From Verrucomicrobiales bacterium (GTDB taxonomy: Bacteria; Verrucomicrobiota; Verrucomicrobiia; Limisphaerales; JACDHS01), in NCBI GenBank assembly GCA_028293445.1, contig JAQGOU010000326.1:1-34761 (forward strand): 34,761 nt of DNA, written 5' to 3'. The notes beneath the pieces were generated by a model that saw only the letters and a list, made by a program, of their open reading frames with translations, did not search any database and was not told the DNA's origin. The translations under genes were made by a program, and so were the position numbers. Below are positions 25,397 to 32,438 of the stretch, piece after piece. Numbering within the stretch: position 1 is the stretch's first letter; each line of letters begins with the position of its first letter.

Positions 25397-26331
25397 TGGC
25401 AATGCTTGGACACGAAATCTTTGTACGCCAGTTCGATCCCGGCACGAAGAGCAACTTTAGGTCTCCAGCCCAGGTTGAAGATTCTCGAACTGTCCATGAG
25501 TTTGCGGGGAGTACCATCGGGTTTGGAGGTGTCCCACGCCACTTCGCCTTTGAAGCCAACGATTTCGCACACAAGTTCGGATAGCTCGCGAATGGTGATT
25601 TCGCTTCCGGAGCCAATATTAATGAAGTCTTCTTCGCTATAATTTTCCATCAAAAACACACAAGCCGCGCCAAGATCGTCTGCATGTAAAAATTCTCGAA
25701 GCGGGTTTCCTGTTCCCCAACAGGTGACCACAGGGGCTCCAGCGACTTTGGCTTCGTGGAATTTGCGGATCAACGCTGGCAGGACATGAGAATTTTGCGG
25801 GTGATAATTGTCATTCGTCCCATAAAGATTCGTAGGCATCGCCGACGTAAAATCGCAGCCGTATTGCCGGCGATAGGCCTGGGACATCCGGATCCCGGCA
25901 ATCTTTGCGATTGCATACCATTGATTGGTCGGTTCAAGCGGGCCGGTGAGAAGGTATTCCTCCTTCAGCGGTTGCGGGGCGAGTTTGGGGTAAATGCAGG
26001 AACTGCCCAAAAACAGAAGCTTTTGGGAACCATGCACATAGGCGTTGTGAATGATGTTGTTCTGGATTTGGAGGTTTTCATAAAGGAACTCGGCCGGCTT
26101 CGTGTCGTTCGCGAGAATTCCCCCGACTTTCGCCGCGGCAACAAATACGTATTCAGGCTTCTCAGCTTTAAAGAAATCTCGTACGGCATTGGCATCCATC
26201 AAATCCAATTGCGAATGGGTGCGGCCTATCAGGTTGACGAACCCTTGTTTTTCCAACTCGCGCCAAATTGCGCTGCCCACCAACCCGCGATGTCCGGCGA
26301 CATAAATTCGAGCGCTTTTTGCGATTGTCAT
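25393..26331 (-). CDS. fcl: GDP-L-fucose synthase (GDP-4-keto-6-deoxymannose epimerase-reductase)
   Basis: 312 residues, family-typical. The short-chain-dehydrogenase N-terminus has [10 protein letters not shown] (glycines 13, 16, 19). Signature motifs follow: [28 protein letters not shown] (catalytic Ser near 110), and the YxxxK pair Tyr139-Lys143 in [27 protein letters not shown] and a C-terminal substrate region complete it. It converts GDP-4-keto-6-deoxy-mannose to GDP-L-fucose using NADPH, for capsule, exopolysaccharide or glycan synthesis. The usual partner GDP-mannose dehydratase (gmd) is not in the window. The convergent neighbour is a possible glycosyltransferase, so a glycan theme is possible but unproven. 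Confidence 0.95.
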   Translation of the reverse strand: MTIAKSARIYVAGHRGLVGSAIWRELEKQGFVNLIGRTHSQLDLMDANAVRDFFKAEKPEYVFVAAAKVGGILANDTKPAEFLYENLQIQNNIIHNAYVHGSQKLLFLGSSCIYPKLAPQPLKEEYLLTGPLEPTNQWYAIAKIAGIRMSQAYRRQYGCDFTSAMPTNLYGTNDNYHPQNSHVLPALIRKFHEAKVAGAPVVTCWGTGNPLREFLHADDLGAACVFLMENYSEEDFINIGSGSEITIRELSELVCEIVGFKGEVAWDTSKPDGTPRKLMDSSRIFNLGWRPKVALRAGIELAYKDFVSKHCH

Positions 26332-26484
26332 CGGCTAATTTATGACAGGAGCGGGAAAATAAAAGCAAGGTGCAGTTTTACTCTGTCCAGATATGAGGCA
26401 TATTCCTGCCCCTTACGGATGGATATTAGTAAAGAATGACGCGTGCATATGAGGAACTGAAAACAATATTTGATTGTTGACCTT

Positions 26485-26500
26485 TGGCACTATCTTTGCT
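26485..26500 (+). promoter_or_regulatory. Sigma-54 promoter of the pilin gene
   Basis: TGGCAC followed by 5 bases then TTGCT matches the sigma-54 -24/-12 consensus, with 10 bases between the GG and GC dinucleotides. Transcription would start near 26511, about 92 bases before the pilin start. RpoN-driven pilin genes are well known, so position and context agree. An enhancer-binding activator would be needed; none is in the window, and its sites are not identified. Confidence 0.8.
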
Positions 26501-26520
26501 ATTCCAGAGACTGCGGTTCG

Positions 26521-26581
26521 ACAAAAGGCAATCCGTGAACCACGTCCGTAATATTATAACCAGCCTTTTGTTTGGTTCACG
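26521..26581 (+). promoter_or_regulatory. Two interleaved inverted repeats in the pilin mRNA leader
   Basis: ACAAAAGGC (26521-26529) is complementary to GCCTTTTGT (26563-26571). CGTGAACCA (26534-26542) is complementary to TGGTTCACG (26573-26581). Both are perfect 9-bp matches in the order A-B-A'-B'. With A' and B' only 1 nt apart and A and B 4 nt apart, the two full stems cannot coexist, so they are alternative hairpins or DNA operators. The second arm ends 12 nt before AAGG and 21 nt before the pilin start. Confidence 0.7.
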
Positions 26582-26602
26582 CCGCAAAAAAAAAGGTAAA
26601 GT

Positions 26603-26956
26603 ATGCAAATCAAAACAAATAATAAGCTCGGCTTCACACTCGTGGAAATCATGATTGTGGTCGCCATCATCGGTCTGTTGGCTGCGATCGCGATTCCTAA
26701 CTTCGTGAAAGCTCGTGCCACCGCTCAGCAAAATGCTTGCGTGAACAACCTCCGTCAGATCGACGGTGCAAAAGACCAGTGGGCGATTGAAAAAGGTAAG
26801 AAGACTGGTGATTCTCCGGCCTCTTCCGATGTTGAAGAATATATCAAGAAAGTTCCAGTTTGCCCAGCCGGTGGATCGTATACGTACGGTGTTGTCGGAA
26901 CGAACCCGGCCTGCAGTTTGAGCACGTTGACCGCTGGCGCGCATTTGTTGCAATAA
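26603..26956 (+). CDS. Short PulG/GspG-like prepilin (first copy)
   Basis: 117 residues. A class III signal peptide ends at G10, with F11 and E15 in GFTLVEIMIVVAIIGLLA, the prepilin peptidase recognition motif and hydrophobic helix of type IV pilins and type II secretion pseudopilins. The mature protein is about 107 residues, with NACVNNLRQIDGAKDQWAIEK and Cys residues (C45, VPVCPAGG, NPACSLS), a small C-terminal domain characteristic of Verrucomicrobiota-like pilins. AAGG lies 7 bases upstream of ATG 26603. Transcription is likely from the sigma-54 promoter. A very long hairpin follows, then a paralogue. It could be a surface filament subunit or a pseudopilin; no assembly ATPase is in the window. 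Confidence 0.88.
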   Translation: MQIKTNNKLGFTLVEIMIVVAIIGLLAAIAIPNFVKARATAQQNACVNNLRQIDGAKDQWAIEKGKKTGDSPASSDVEEYIKKVPVCPAGGSYTYGVVGTNPACSLSTLTAGAHLLQ

Positions 26957-26957
26957 C

Positions 26958-27010
26958 CTTTTGAAAAATGCAAAAGCTTAGAATTTGCTAAGCTTTTGCT
27001 TTTTCAAAGG
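26958..27010. terminator. Very long hairpin between the two pilin genes
   Basis: An uninterrupted 12-bp stem (26970-26981 with 26988-26999) and a 6-nt loop are followed by TTTTT. Allowing one bulged T at 26969, pairing continues for about 11 more bases (26958-26968 with 27000-27010), giving roughly 23 bp. It resembles an intrinsic terminator reading either way and sits 10 bases before the second pilin start. It would attenuate transcription into the second gene or protect the first mRNA from 3' decay. Confidence 0.85.
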
Positions 27011-27020
27011 CAAGGCGGCT

Positions 27021-27374
27021 ATGCGCGTAAATATGCGTGTTTCCGCAGGGTTTACCCTTGTGGAAATAATGATCGTAGTAGCGATCATTGGATTGCTCGC
27101 CGCTATCGCCATCCCCAACTTTTTTAAAAGTCGACTCGCTGCGCAGCAGAATGCCTGTATAAACAATCTGCGACAAATCGAATCGGCGAAACAGGTATGG
27201 GCCTTAGAGCAGAAAAAGTTAAATGTTGATGTCGTTGGAGAAGCGGACCTAGTTGGGCCGCAGCTTTATATTAAAAATCACCCCGTATGCCCTGCAGGGG
27301 GAGAGTACGACTATAAGACTGTGGGCTCAAATGCTACTTGCACACTCGTCGGCCATGTGTTAGTTGGCGACTGA
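27021..27374 (+). CDS. Short PulG/GspG-like prepilin (second copy)
   Basis: 117 residues from ATG 27021. AAGG lies 5 bases upstream, and this start gives the same 10-residue leader ending at G10 as the first copy, which supports it over the in-frame ATG at 27033. GFTLVEIMIVVAIIGLLA and the following AIPNF are shared with the first pilin; the C-terminal part differs but keeps the CPAGG and late Cys layout (HPVCPAGGEYDY, ATCTLVGH). A tandem duplication followed by divergence is the simplest explanation. Transcription must pass the long intergenic hairpin or come from its own promoter. A GAAA-loop terminator follows. Confidence 0.88.
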   Translation: MRVNMRVSAGFTLVEIMIVVAIIGLLAAIAIPNFFKSRLAAQQNACINNLRQIESAKQVWALEQKKLNVDVVGEADLVGPQLYIKNHPVCPAGGEYDYKTVGSNATCTLVGHVLVGD

Positions 27375-27390
27375 GTTATTAATTCTCAAA

Positions 27391-27427
27391 GGCTTGAAGC
27401 GAAAGCTTCAAGCCCTTTTTTTTAAAG
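27391..27427 (+). terminator. Intrinsic terminator with GAAA tetraloop after the second pilin
   Basis: A perfect 10-bp stem (27391-27400 with 27405-27414), a GAAA tetraloop and a run of eight T residues starting one base after the stem. It separates the pilins from the ABC transporter genes, so those probably have their own promoter between here and 27458. Confidence 0.92.
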
Positions 27428-27457
27428 TGATCACGAAATCGGGGTTATCCGTCTCAA

Positions 27458-28213
27458 ATGCCAGATTTGGTTAAAATCGAGAAACTCCGCGTAGAATATC
27501 GGAGTCGTGAGTCCCAAAATGGCTTTAAAGTCGCCGTCGACGGTTTGGATCTGACGGTTGGTTCTGGAGAGGTGTTTGGTTTTCTGGGCCCAAACGGTGC
27601 GGGGAAGACCACAACAATGAACGTGTTGCTGGGCTTTGTAAGTCCGAGCAGTGGCTCGGCTTCTCTTTTTGGAGTGGATGTTCGCGAACCGATCGCCCGT
27701 CAGCGTATTGGTTACCTTCCTGAACTTACCTATTATTACAAATTTCTGAGCGCTGAGGAGTTGCTGAGGTTTTACGGGAAAATTTTCCGGATCCCGAAGG
27801 GCGAATTGGAAAAGCGCATTGATTCCATTTTGAAGTTGGTGGAACTGGAGCATGCTCGAAAACGGCTCATCAAAACTTATTCCAAAGGCATGCAACAACG
27901 TGCTGGAATCGCACAAGCACTCATTAATAATCCAGACTTACTAATCCTGGATGAGCCAACCAGCGGCTTGGATCCGATTGGGCGCATGAAAGTCCGCGAA
28001 ATTATTCAGCGACTGAAGGAGGAGGGGAAGACGGTATTTTTTTCCTCACATGAATTGGGAGAAGTCGAAACAGTTTGTGATCGTGTCGCAATTCTTTATC
28101 AGGGCAAACTACAAGTCGAAGGTCGCGTCGACGATCTTGTTAAAAATTATAAAACCAATTTAGAACAAATCTTCTTGAAGGTCATTGGCTATCAATCTTC
28201 TCAGGCGGTATGA
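27458..28213 (+). CDS. ABC transporter ATP-binding protein
   Basis: 251 residues. Walker A at 44-51 (GPNGAGKT), the Q-loop region, a divergent signature YSKGMQQRAG (141-150) in place of LSGGQ, Walker B with ILDEPTSGLDP (163-173), and a switch-type His in FFSSHELGEVE. The C-terminal extension after about 215 is short. The subfamily is that of exporters with separate ABC-2 permeases. The stop overlaps the permease start by four bases (ATGA), so they are one functional pair. Substrate is unknown; the context with pilins and an exported TPR protein suggests export of a surface component. Confidence 0.93.
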   Translation: MPDLVKIEKLRVEYRSRESQNGFKVAVDGLDLTVGSGEVFGFLGPNGAGKTTTMNVLLGFVSPSSGSASLFGVDVREPIARQRIGYLPELTYYYKFLSAEELLRFYGKIFRIPKGELEKRIDSILKLVELEHARKRLIKTYSKGMQQRAGIAQALINNPDLLILDEPTSGLDPIGRMKVREIIQRLKEEGKTVFFSSHELGEVETVCDRVAILYQGKLQVEGRVDDLVKNYKTNLEQIFLKVIGYQSSQAV

Positions 28214-28992
28214 TCAATAACGCGCTAGCAGTCGCCGGTATCGTGATCAAGGAACTCTACCGGCGAAAAGATTTTTATGTTTTATTCGTCCTCACCGCGT
28301 TGATCACGCTTCTGCTCGGATGCGTAAATTTCTTCAATGACGATCGCATCGCCCGCTATCTGAAGGAAATCTGTTTGTTACTGATCTGGATTTCATCCCT
28401 GATCATCGCAGTGACTACGACGGCACGGCAGATTCCTGCGGAGCGCGAGAATCGAACAATCTTTCCGCTGCTCGCAAAACCGCTGACCCGTGGGCACCTT
28501 GTCTTTGGTAAATTCCTTGGCTGTTGGTTTGCTTCGGGATTATCGCTCGTTGTCTTTTATTTTTTCTTTTGTGTAGTAAGCGGTGCACGGGAGCATCAAT
28601 GGCCGCTCCTCATTTATCTTCAAGCATTGTGGCTGCACTGGATTTTATTGGCGCTCGTGGTTGCCATGGTTTTGCTTGGTTCAATCATGTTTGCCGCCCC
28701 ATCTTCCAACTCGACCATCTGCTTCATCTTCATTGTCGGCATCTTATTGGTGGGACGGCATCTTCACAGGATTGCCATCCAATTACAGGAGCCGATCAGG
28801 ACGATTGTCTCCGTTATATATTTTGCGATTCCACATCTTGAGTTTTATGATATTCGGGAAATGATTGTTCACAATTTGCCACCCATTTCGATGCTGGCCT
28901 GTCTGATCGCCACCGTGTACGCGATCGGCTATACCGCTTTTTTTCTGATTGCCACATGGTTGGTATTTCGAAGAAAAAGTTTAACGGCGTGA
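28210..28992 (+). CDS. ABC-2 type transporter permease
   Basis: 260 residues with about six predicted membrane spans, near residues 21-40, 52-72, 108-130, 137-165, 170-185 and 235-252. Between spans 2 and 3 is the ABC-2-like coupling region ENRTIFPLLAKPLTRGHLVFGKF. Together with the preceding ATPase (4-base overlap) it forms an exporter; half-transporter permeases usually work as dimers. A TPR-containing exported protein follows after 3 bases, so the three are probably one operon. The cargo cannot be inferred from sequence. Confidence 0.87.
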   Translation: MINNALAVAGIVIKELYRRKDFYVLFVLTALITLLLGCVNFFNDDRIARYLKEICLLLIWISSLIIAVTTTARQIPAERENRTIFPLLAKPLTRGHLVFGKFLGCWFASGLSLVVFYFFFCVVSGAREHQWPLLIYLQALWLHWILLALVVAMVLLGSIMFAAPSSNSTICFIFIVGILLVGRHLHRIAIQLQEPIRTIVSVIYFAIPHLEFYDIREMIVHNLPPISMLACLIATVYAIGYTAFFLIATWLVFRRKSLTA

Positions 28993-28995
28993 CCC

Positions 28996-29880
28996 ATGCC
29001 CAAGTTGTTTTTAGCATTTCTTTTTGTCCTTTGCTTTAGCGTTGCGGCTTTACGGGAGAACACTCCCTCCATCTCCGTTGCGACGCCTCGGCAGCCGGAT
29101 GTAAACACTGGCGCAGGTTTGCTTTCGTCTCTGATGGGAGATAGCCGTCGCATGTTCGCGAATCATTTTTTTTCGAAGGCGGATGCATATTTCCACAGCG
29201 GGTATTATCCCACGATTTTTGATCGTTCCGCCTCTCCAGAGCGGTCGCACCTGCAGGGTGGGGGCGGGGAGCAGCCCGAAGGGGAAGACCATAACCACTC
29301 TGAGCATGACGAAAAGGCTGGTTTTCTCGGGGAGCCGCTGGACTGTCTGGAATCGTTTGGACGGAATTTTTTCCCCTCACAACATTCGCATCTTGAAACA
29401 GGAAATGAACGGGAGTTATTACCCTGGTTGAAGCTTTCGGCCGAGCTGGATCCTCAAAAGATTGAGACATACACGATCGCCTCGTTCTGGCTTCGGACGC
29501 GCCTGGGCAAAACTAATGAGGCGGAGCAATTCTTGCGCGAAGGCCTGCACGCCAATCCGAATAGCTACGAAATCCTTTTTGAATTAGGGCGGATCTGTGA
29601 AGAGAACCACAAAGACACAGCATGCGCTCATAATTTATACGCGCTCGCATTGCAAAAATGGACAGATGAAAAAAACAGAGGTGGTAGTCCAGATGAATTT
29701 GTGTGTCAGCAAATCACAGCTTTCGCTGCGCGTTTGGAAGAACGAGCAGGAAATTTTCCCGCCGCAATCGGCTATCTCGAGAAGCTAAAAGAAATTTCGC
29801 CAGCGAAGGATTTAATCGGAAAACAAATCCTCGACCTTCGTGCGAAAATAGACGGACCAGGTATCCCGCTAAAAAAATAA
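28996..29880 (+). CDS. Exported TPR protein downstream of the ABC exporter
   Basis: 294 residues. The N-terminus looks like a signal peptide (MPKLFLAFLFVLCFSVAA, cleavage about 18). A region with FSKADAYFHSGYYPTIFD (about 55-75) is followed by a low-complexity acidic, His-rich segment (about 85-115, with EGEDHNHSEHDEK) that could bind metal or simply be flexible. The C-terminal half consists of TPR-like helices (LPWLKLSAELDPQKIETYTI, AEQFLREGLHANPNSYEILF, AAIGYLEKLKEISP). It follows the permease after 3 bases. Its role is unknown; TPR proteins often scaffold envelope complexes, and this one may assist the exporter. Confidence 0.78.
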   Translation: MPKLFLAFLFVLCFSVAALRENTPSISVATPRQPDVNTGAGLLSSLMGDSRRMFANHFFSKADAYFHSGYYPTIFDRSASPERSHLQGGGGEQPEGEDHNHSEHDEKAGFLGEPLDCLESFGRNFFPSQHSHLETGNERELLPWLKLSAELDPQKIETYTIASFWLRTRLGKTNEAEQFLREGLHANPNSYEILFELGRICEENHKDTACAHNLYALALQKWTDEKNRGGSPDEFVCQQITAFAARLEERAGNFPAAIGYLEKLKEISPAKDLIGKQILDLRAKIDGPGIPLKK

Positions 29881-29900
29881 CTCGTTGCAGGCGAAAGTTG

Positions 29901-29928
29901 TTGAATTCAATTTTCTGCGTCATACTAT
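29901..29928 (+). promoter_or_regulatory. Candidate sigma-70 promoter of tRNA-Pro
   Basis: TTGAAT (29901-29906) and TACTAT (29923-29928) are separated by 16 bases, each near the -35 and -10 consensus. Transcription would start about 19 bases before the tRNA. Confidence 0.55.
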
Positions 29929-29953
29929 CTGCGCGCATTCACATGCGTCTGGT

Positions 29954-30030
29954 CGGGACGTAGCGTAGCTTGGTAGCGCGCTTCCTTGGGGTGGAAGAGG
30001 TCGTGAGTTCAAATCTCACCGTCCCGACCA
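29954..30030 (+). tRNA. tRNA-Pro (anticodon GGG), CCA encoded
   Basis: A 77-nt cloverleaf: acceptor CGGGACG pairs with CGTCCCG. The D arm contains TAGC and GGTAGCG. The anticodon stem CTTCC/GGAAG encloses loop TTGGGGT with anticodon GGG. The T arm has GTGAGTTCAAATCTCAC, and the discriminator A is followed by CCA. It closely parallels E. coli proline tRNA. Flanking GGT and ACC extend the acceptor pairing by three bases in the precursor. Located between the TPR-protein gene and the rhomboid gene. Confidence 0.96.
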
Positions 30031-30035
30031 TTTAT

Positions 30036-30926
30036 TTACTTCATACTCAGCCACCAGGTAAAAATTACCCAAGAGAGCGTCAGTAGCACACATATCTGGT
30101 TAATGGTTGTGTTTTGACGAAACCACTTCGGCACTAAATGCAGTGCACAGCCAAAAATACACCCGAACGCAAAACCTCCGACATGTGCGACGACATCACT
30201 ATTTGGGCTTAGGCCCAGAAGAATCAGAATTGAAAGCGCTGCGGCAAAGCTGCGCACAACCAGTCGAGTGCGGGAGGCGGAGTTTTGTTTCCAATGCACG
30301 AGCGTTTGCACTGCGATCAGGCCCAAGGCTCCCATGACCATCCCCGACGCCCCGAGGCTTCTGTGGTGTTCAGGATAAAACCAAAGTGCCGCGAGATTCC
30401 CGCCCGCTCCGGCCAGATATGCGCCCACAATCCCAAAACCGGGACCATAGGTTGCCATGGCAATACCCAGCAAGAGAAAGCCCGTCGACGCATTTGCAGC
30501 GAGATGCGAAATGTCTGCATGGAGCGTCACCGCTGTAAACAGTCTCCACCATTGTCCCGCGTGGACGGCGATACTGTCCATCAATCCGAGGGCTTCCAGT
30601 TGAGGGTAACGAACTTTATTCCAGTAATAGAGCGTCACGATGGCGGCACACCAAAAAATGCTTCCGGAATGGAACCATAGATCTGAGCTGTGCAAATGGT
30701 GCTGCCAGTTCCAACCGCGCCAGTGGCGATTCTCCACGCGATACCGTTCGATCGTCAGAATCGCCTTTTCATATTCAACCTCCTCGACCTCAAGCGTCCA
30801 TCCGTCATCGCCGTTTGAAATGGTTGGATGAATCGACTGACTAGCCAGGGCGAGAGCGAAGTCCATTGCTTCTCGACGTGATCGCACGGGAATCCGTCGG
30901 ACCGAATTTTCAACGTTGTCGTTCAC
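30036..30926 (-). CDS. Rhomboid-family intramembrane serine protease
   Basis: 296 residues. A soluble N-terminal domain of about 75 residues precedes the membrane core. Rhomboid residues are visible: LHADISHLAANASTG (His136/His141 and Asn145 in the H...N position), the nucleophile Ser194 in LGASGMVMGALG, and the second catalytic His248 in VVAHVGGFAFGCIFG. About six to seven membrane spans are present. Rhomboids cleave membrane proteins within the bilayer; the substrate is unknown. It is divergent from the hypothetical gene at 31101 with about 174 bases between, and its 3' end lies 5 bases after the tRNA gene. Confidence 0.92.
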   Translation of the reverse strand: MNDNVENSVRRIPVRSRREAMDFALALASQSIHPTISNGDDGWTLEVEEVEYEKAILTIERYRVENRHWRGWNWQHHLHSSDLWFHSGSIFWCAAIVTLYYWNKVRYPQLEALGLMDSIAVHAGQWWRLFTAVTLHADISHLAANASTGFLLLGIAMATYGPGFGIVGAYLAGAGGNLAALWFYPEHHRSLGASGMVMGALGLIAVQTLVHWKQNSASRTRLVVRSFAAALSILILLGLSPNSDVVAHVGGFAFGCIFGCALHLVPKWFRQNTTINQICVLLTLSWVIFTWWLSMK

Positions 30927-30971
30927 GAGAGTTCTTGGTATGTTACCTGCGTTCTACTGAATGTATGTTGC

Positions 30972-30990
30972 ATTCGATTACAAATCGAAT
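30972..30990. repeat. Inverted repeat in the rhomboid/hypothetical divergent region
   Basis: ATTCGATT and AATCGAAT are perfect 8-bp arms with a 3-nt centre. The position, between divergent starts, suits an operator. A second, overlapping GAATG/CATTC pair lies just 5' of it. Confidence 0.6.
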
Positions 30991-31100
30991 CACGAGTTTT
31001 CCCGCAGGCATTCACGTCCCCTCGTCAGGTTCTCGTTCCTTTTGGATCCACTCGTTTCGATTTCGTCGTCCTTTCCTCGAAAACAACCCGACACATCCTT

Positions 31101-31841
31101 ATGAAACTCATCCAGCCAAATTGCCGCTTACAATTCACCTCCGACGATATTGATTTCATTTGCACTGTTCTTGAAAAAAAGATTGGCGACGCTGCTTTTC
31201 TAACTCAACTGCTTGCCGACACTGAGACACGGGACGTGATTCTGGACGATGAAAAACTCTTTCATGCGTTGCTGGAACAGAATGGATGTCTTCGGGTTTC
31301 GACGCATTTCTATTTCTATATCCTCGTCCGACACGTTTTGCGGCGCGCAGGAATTCAGGACCGGGCCGTTGCTGATTACGTCGCAGAAGTTTTAACGGAG
31401 TTTTCGCGCAATGAACGACTGCGGTGTTCGGTCATGGGACAGGCGAATCCTTTGGAATACTTTTTTGAAATGCTGGCGGCGTTACAACAGGCGGACGAAC
31501 GAACCAGCTTCTGTATCCGCACGCATATTGGGAACCATTCTCTTTTTCTATCGGGCGTTTTTCCGGAGCGAATCCGCTTCCGCGCAGAACGACGTGGGTT
31601 TCCTGATCTGAAATATTATGAGCAACTGGGCAGGACGAATTTCCGCGTGGCGCGTGATCATCGGCTTGCGCAACGCTACGATCTCGCGAAGATTTTTGAC
31701 ACCCTTTCGGAGCAATTTGGACCTGCCCGGCGTGCGTTGAACGATTTAGCCGAGCGAATCTTCACGTTTACGGATTGCGATGCATCGGTGCACGCCCTGT
31801 TGCACCAGAATGAGCATCATCCCAACAAGCCGAGCGCTTGA
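31101..31841 (+). CDS. Protein of unknown function, conserved-looking
   Basis: 246 residues, no signal peptide and no membrane segments. I do not recognise a family. It looks mostly helical, with a Phe/Tyr cluster RVSTHFYFYILVRHVL near 72-87, a middle segment SVMGQANPLEYFFEMLA, and a strand-rich section HIGNHSLFLSGVFPERIRF near 145-160. The C-terminal tail after about residue 215 contains several His and Cys. Codon use is like that of the neighbours. It overlaps the convergent HAD gene by 25 bases at the 3' ends. Nothing in the sequence shows a reaction. Confidence 0.75.
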   Translation: MKLIQPNCRLQFTSDDIDFICTVLEKKIGDAAFLTQLLADTETRDVILDDEKLFHALLEQNGCLRVSTHFYFYILVRHVLRRAGIQDRAVADYVAEVLTEFSRNERLRCSVMGQANPLEYFFEMLAALQQADERTSFCIRTHIGNHSLFLSGVFPERIRFRAERRGFPDLKYYEQLGRTNFRVARDHRLAQRYDLAKIFDTLSEQFGPARRALNDLAERIFTFTDCDASVHALLHQNEHHPNKPSA

Positions 31842-32428
31842 AGTTTTTGCCGGCTCTCTTCCGGGTGTTGATGAAGAATAGCGTGCCAGCCGCGTGCGGC
31901 TCCTGCCGCGACATTCTCAGCGCGATCATCGAGGTAGACAATCTGCTTCCCCGCTTTGCCAGTCATCTTTTCCACGACTTCGTAGATCTTCTCGTGCGGT
32001 TTCATTGCGCCTTGTTCGTAGGAATAAACATATCCCGTGAAGTTGGCGAAGAATGGGAAACGTTCCTTGATCCAGCGCACTGCTAATTCGTTCGTGTTGG
32101 AGAAAATGTAAGTTGGTATCCCGAGCGTCCGCAGCGTGGCCTGCAAATCGATCATGGCTGGAATCGGGCTGAAGATGTCTGCAAAGATCGTGCAGAATTC
32201 GTCGTGCGTTCCTCCATATCCAGTGCCCGCGCAAATCTCTGTATAAAATGCCTCCTTGGTCATGAGGCCCGTTTCAAAACGATAGAGCAGGGGAGAATGA
32301 TCGATGAACGTGCGAATGGTTTCGGCCGTATTCGTTCCGTTTGCAGCAAATTTCCCCGCCGCAATGCCGTAATCAAAATCCACCAACACTTTGCCTAAAT
32401 CGAAGACAACGACTTCTGGAGTTTTCAT
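31817..32428 (-). CDS. HAD-superfamily hydrolase (YihX-like phosphatase)
   Basis: 203 residues. Motif I at residues 8-18 is VFDLGKVLVDFD with the nucleophile Asp10. The usual second Asp position is Gly12, as in the YihX/epoxide-hydrolase-N-like branch with DLG..L. The motif II region is YIFSNTNEL and motif III/IV is QIVYLDDRAENVAAG. The cap helices lie between, about 20-85. It is probably a small-molecule phosphatase; YihX acts on glucose-1-phosphate, but this specificity is not shown here. It sits just downstream of recR on the same strand and may be co-transcribed. Confidence 0.87.
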   Translation of the reverse strand: MKTPEVVVFDLGKVLVDFDYGIAAGKFAANGTNTAETIRTFIDHSPLLYRFETGLMTKEAFYTEICAGTGYGGTHDEFCTIFADIFSPIPAMIDLQATLRTLGIPTYIFSNTNELAVRWIKERFPFFANFTGYVYSYEQGAMKPHEKIYEVVEKMTGKAGKQIVYLDDRAENVAAGAARGWHAILHQHPEESRQKLQALGLLG

Positions 32429-32438
32429 TGAAGGCTAT

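Larger units (their letters stand above)
26332..26602. other. 271-bp gap: fcl promoter region, sigma-54 promoter and pilin leader
   Basis: No ORF is supported. The gap carries the fcl promoter on the minus strand (not pinpointed). On the plus strand it holds a sigma-54 promoter and an inferred leader of about 90 nt with two interleaved inverted repeats, listed separately. Confidence 0.7.

Noticed and set aside
26521-26581. H-type pseudoknot from the A-B-A'-B' repeats
   Set aside because: With A' and B' 1 nt apart, co-forming both stems would need the 4-nt A-B link to span about 18 bp, so alternative hairpins are the better reading.
26511-26602. c-di-GMP-I (GEMM) riboswitch in the pilin leader
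   Set aside because: A fragment AAAAGGCAATCC recalls the family, but the GNRA-receptor pair, the second conserved strand and the usual P1a/P1b layout are missing.
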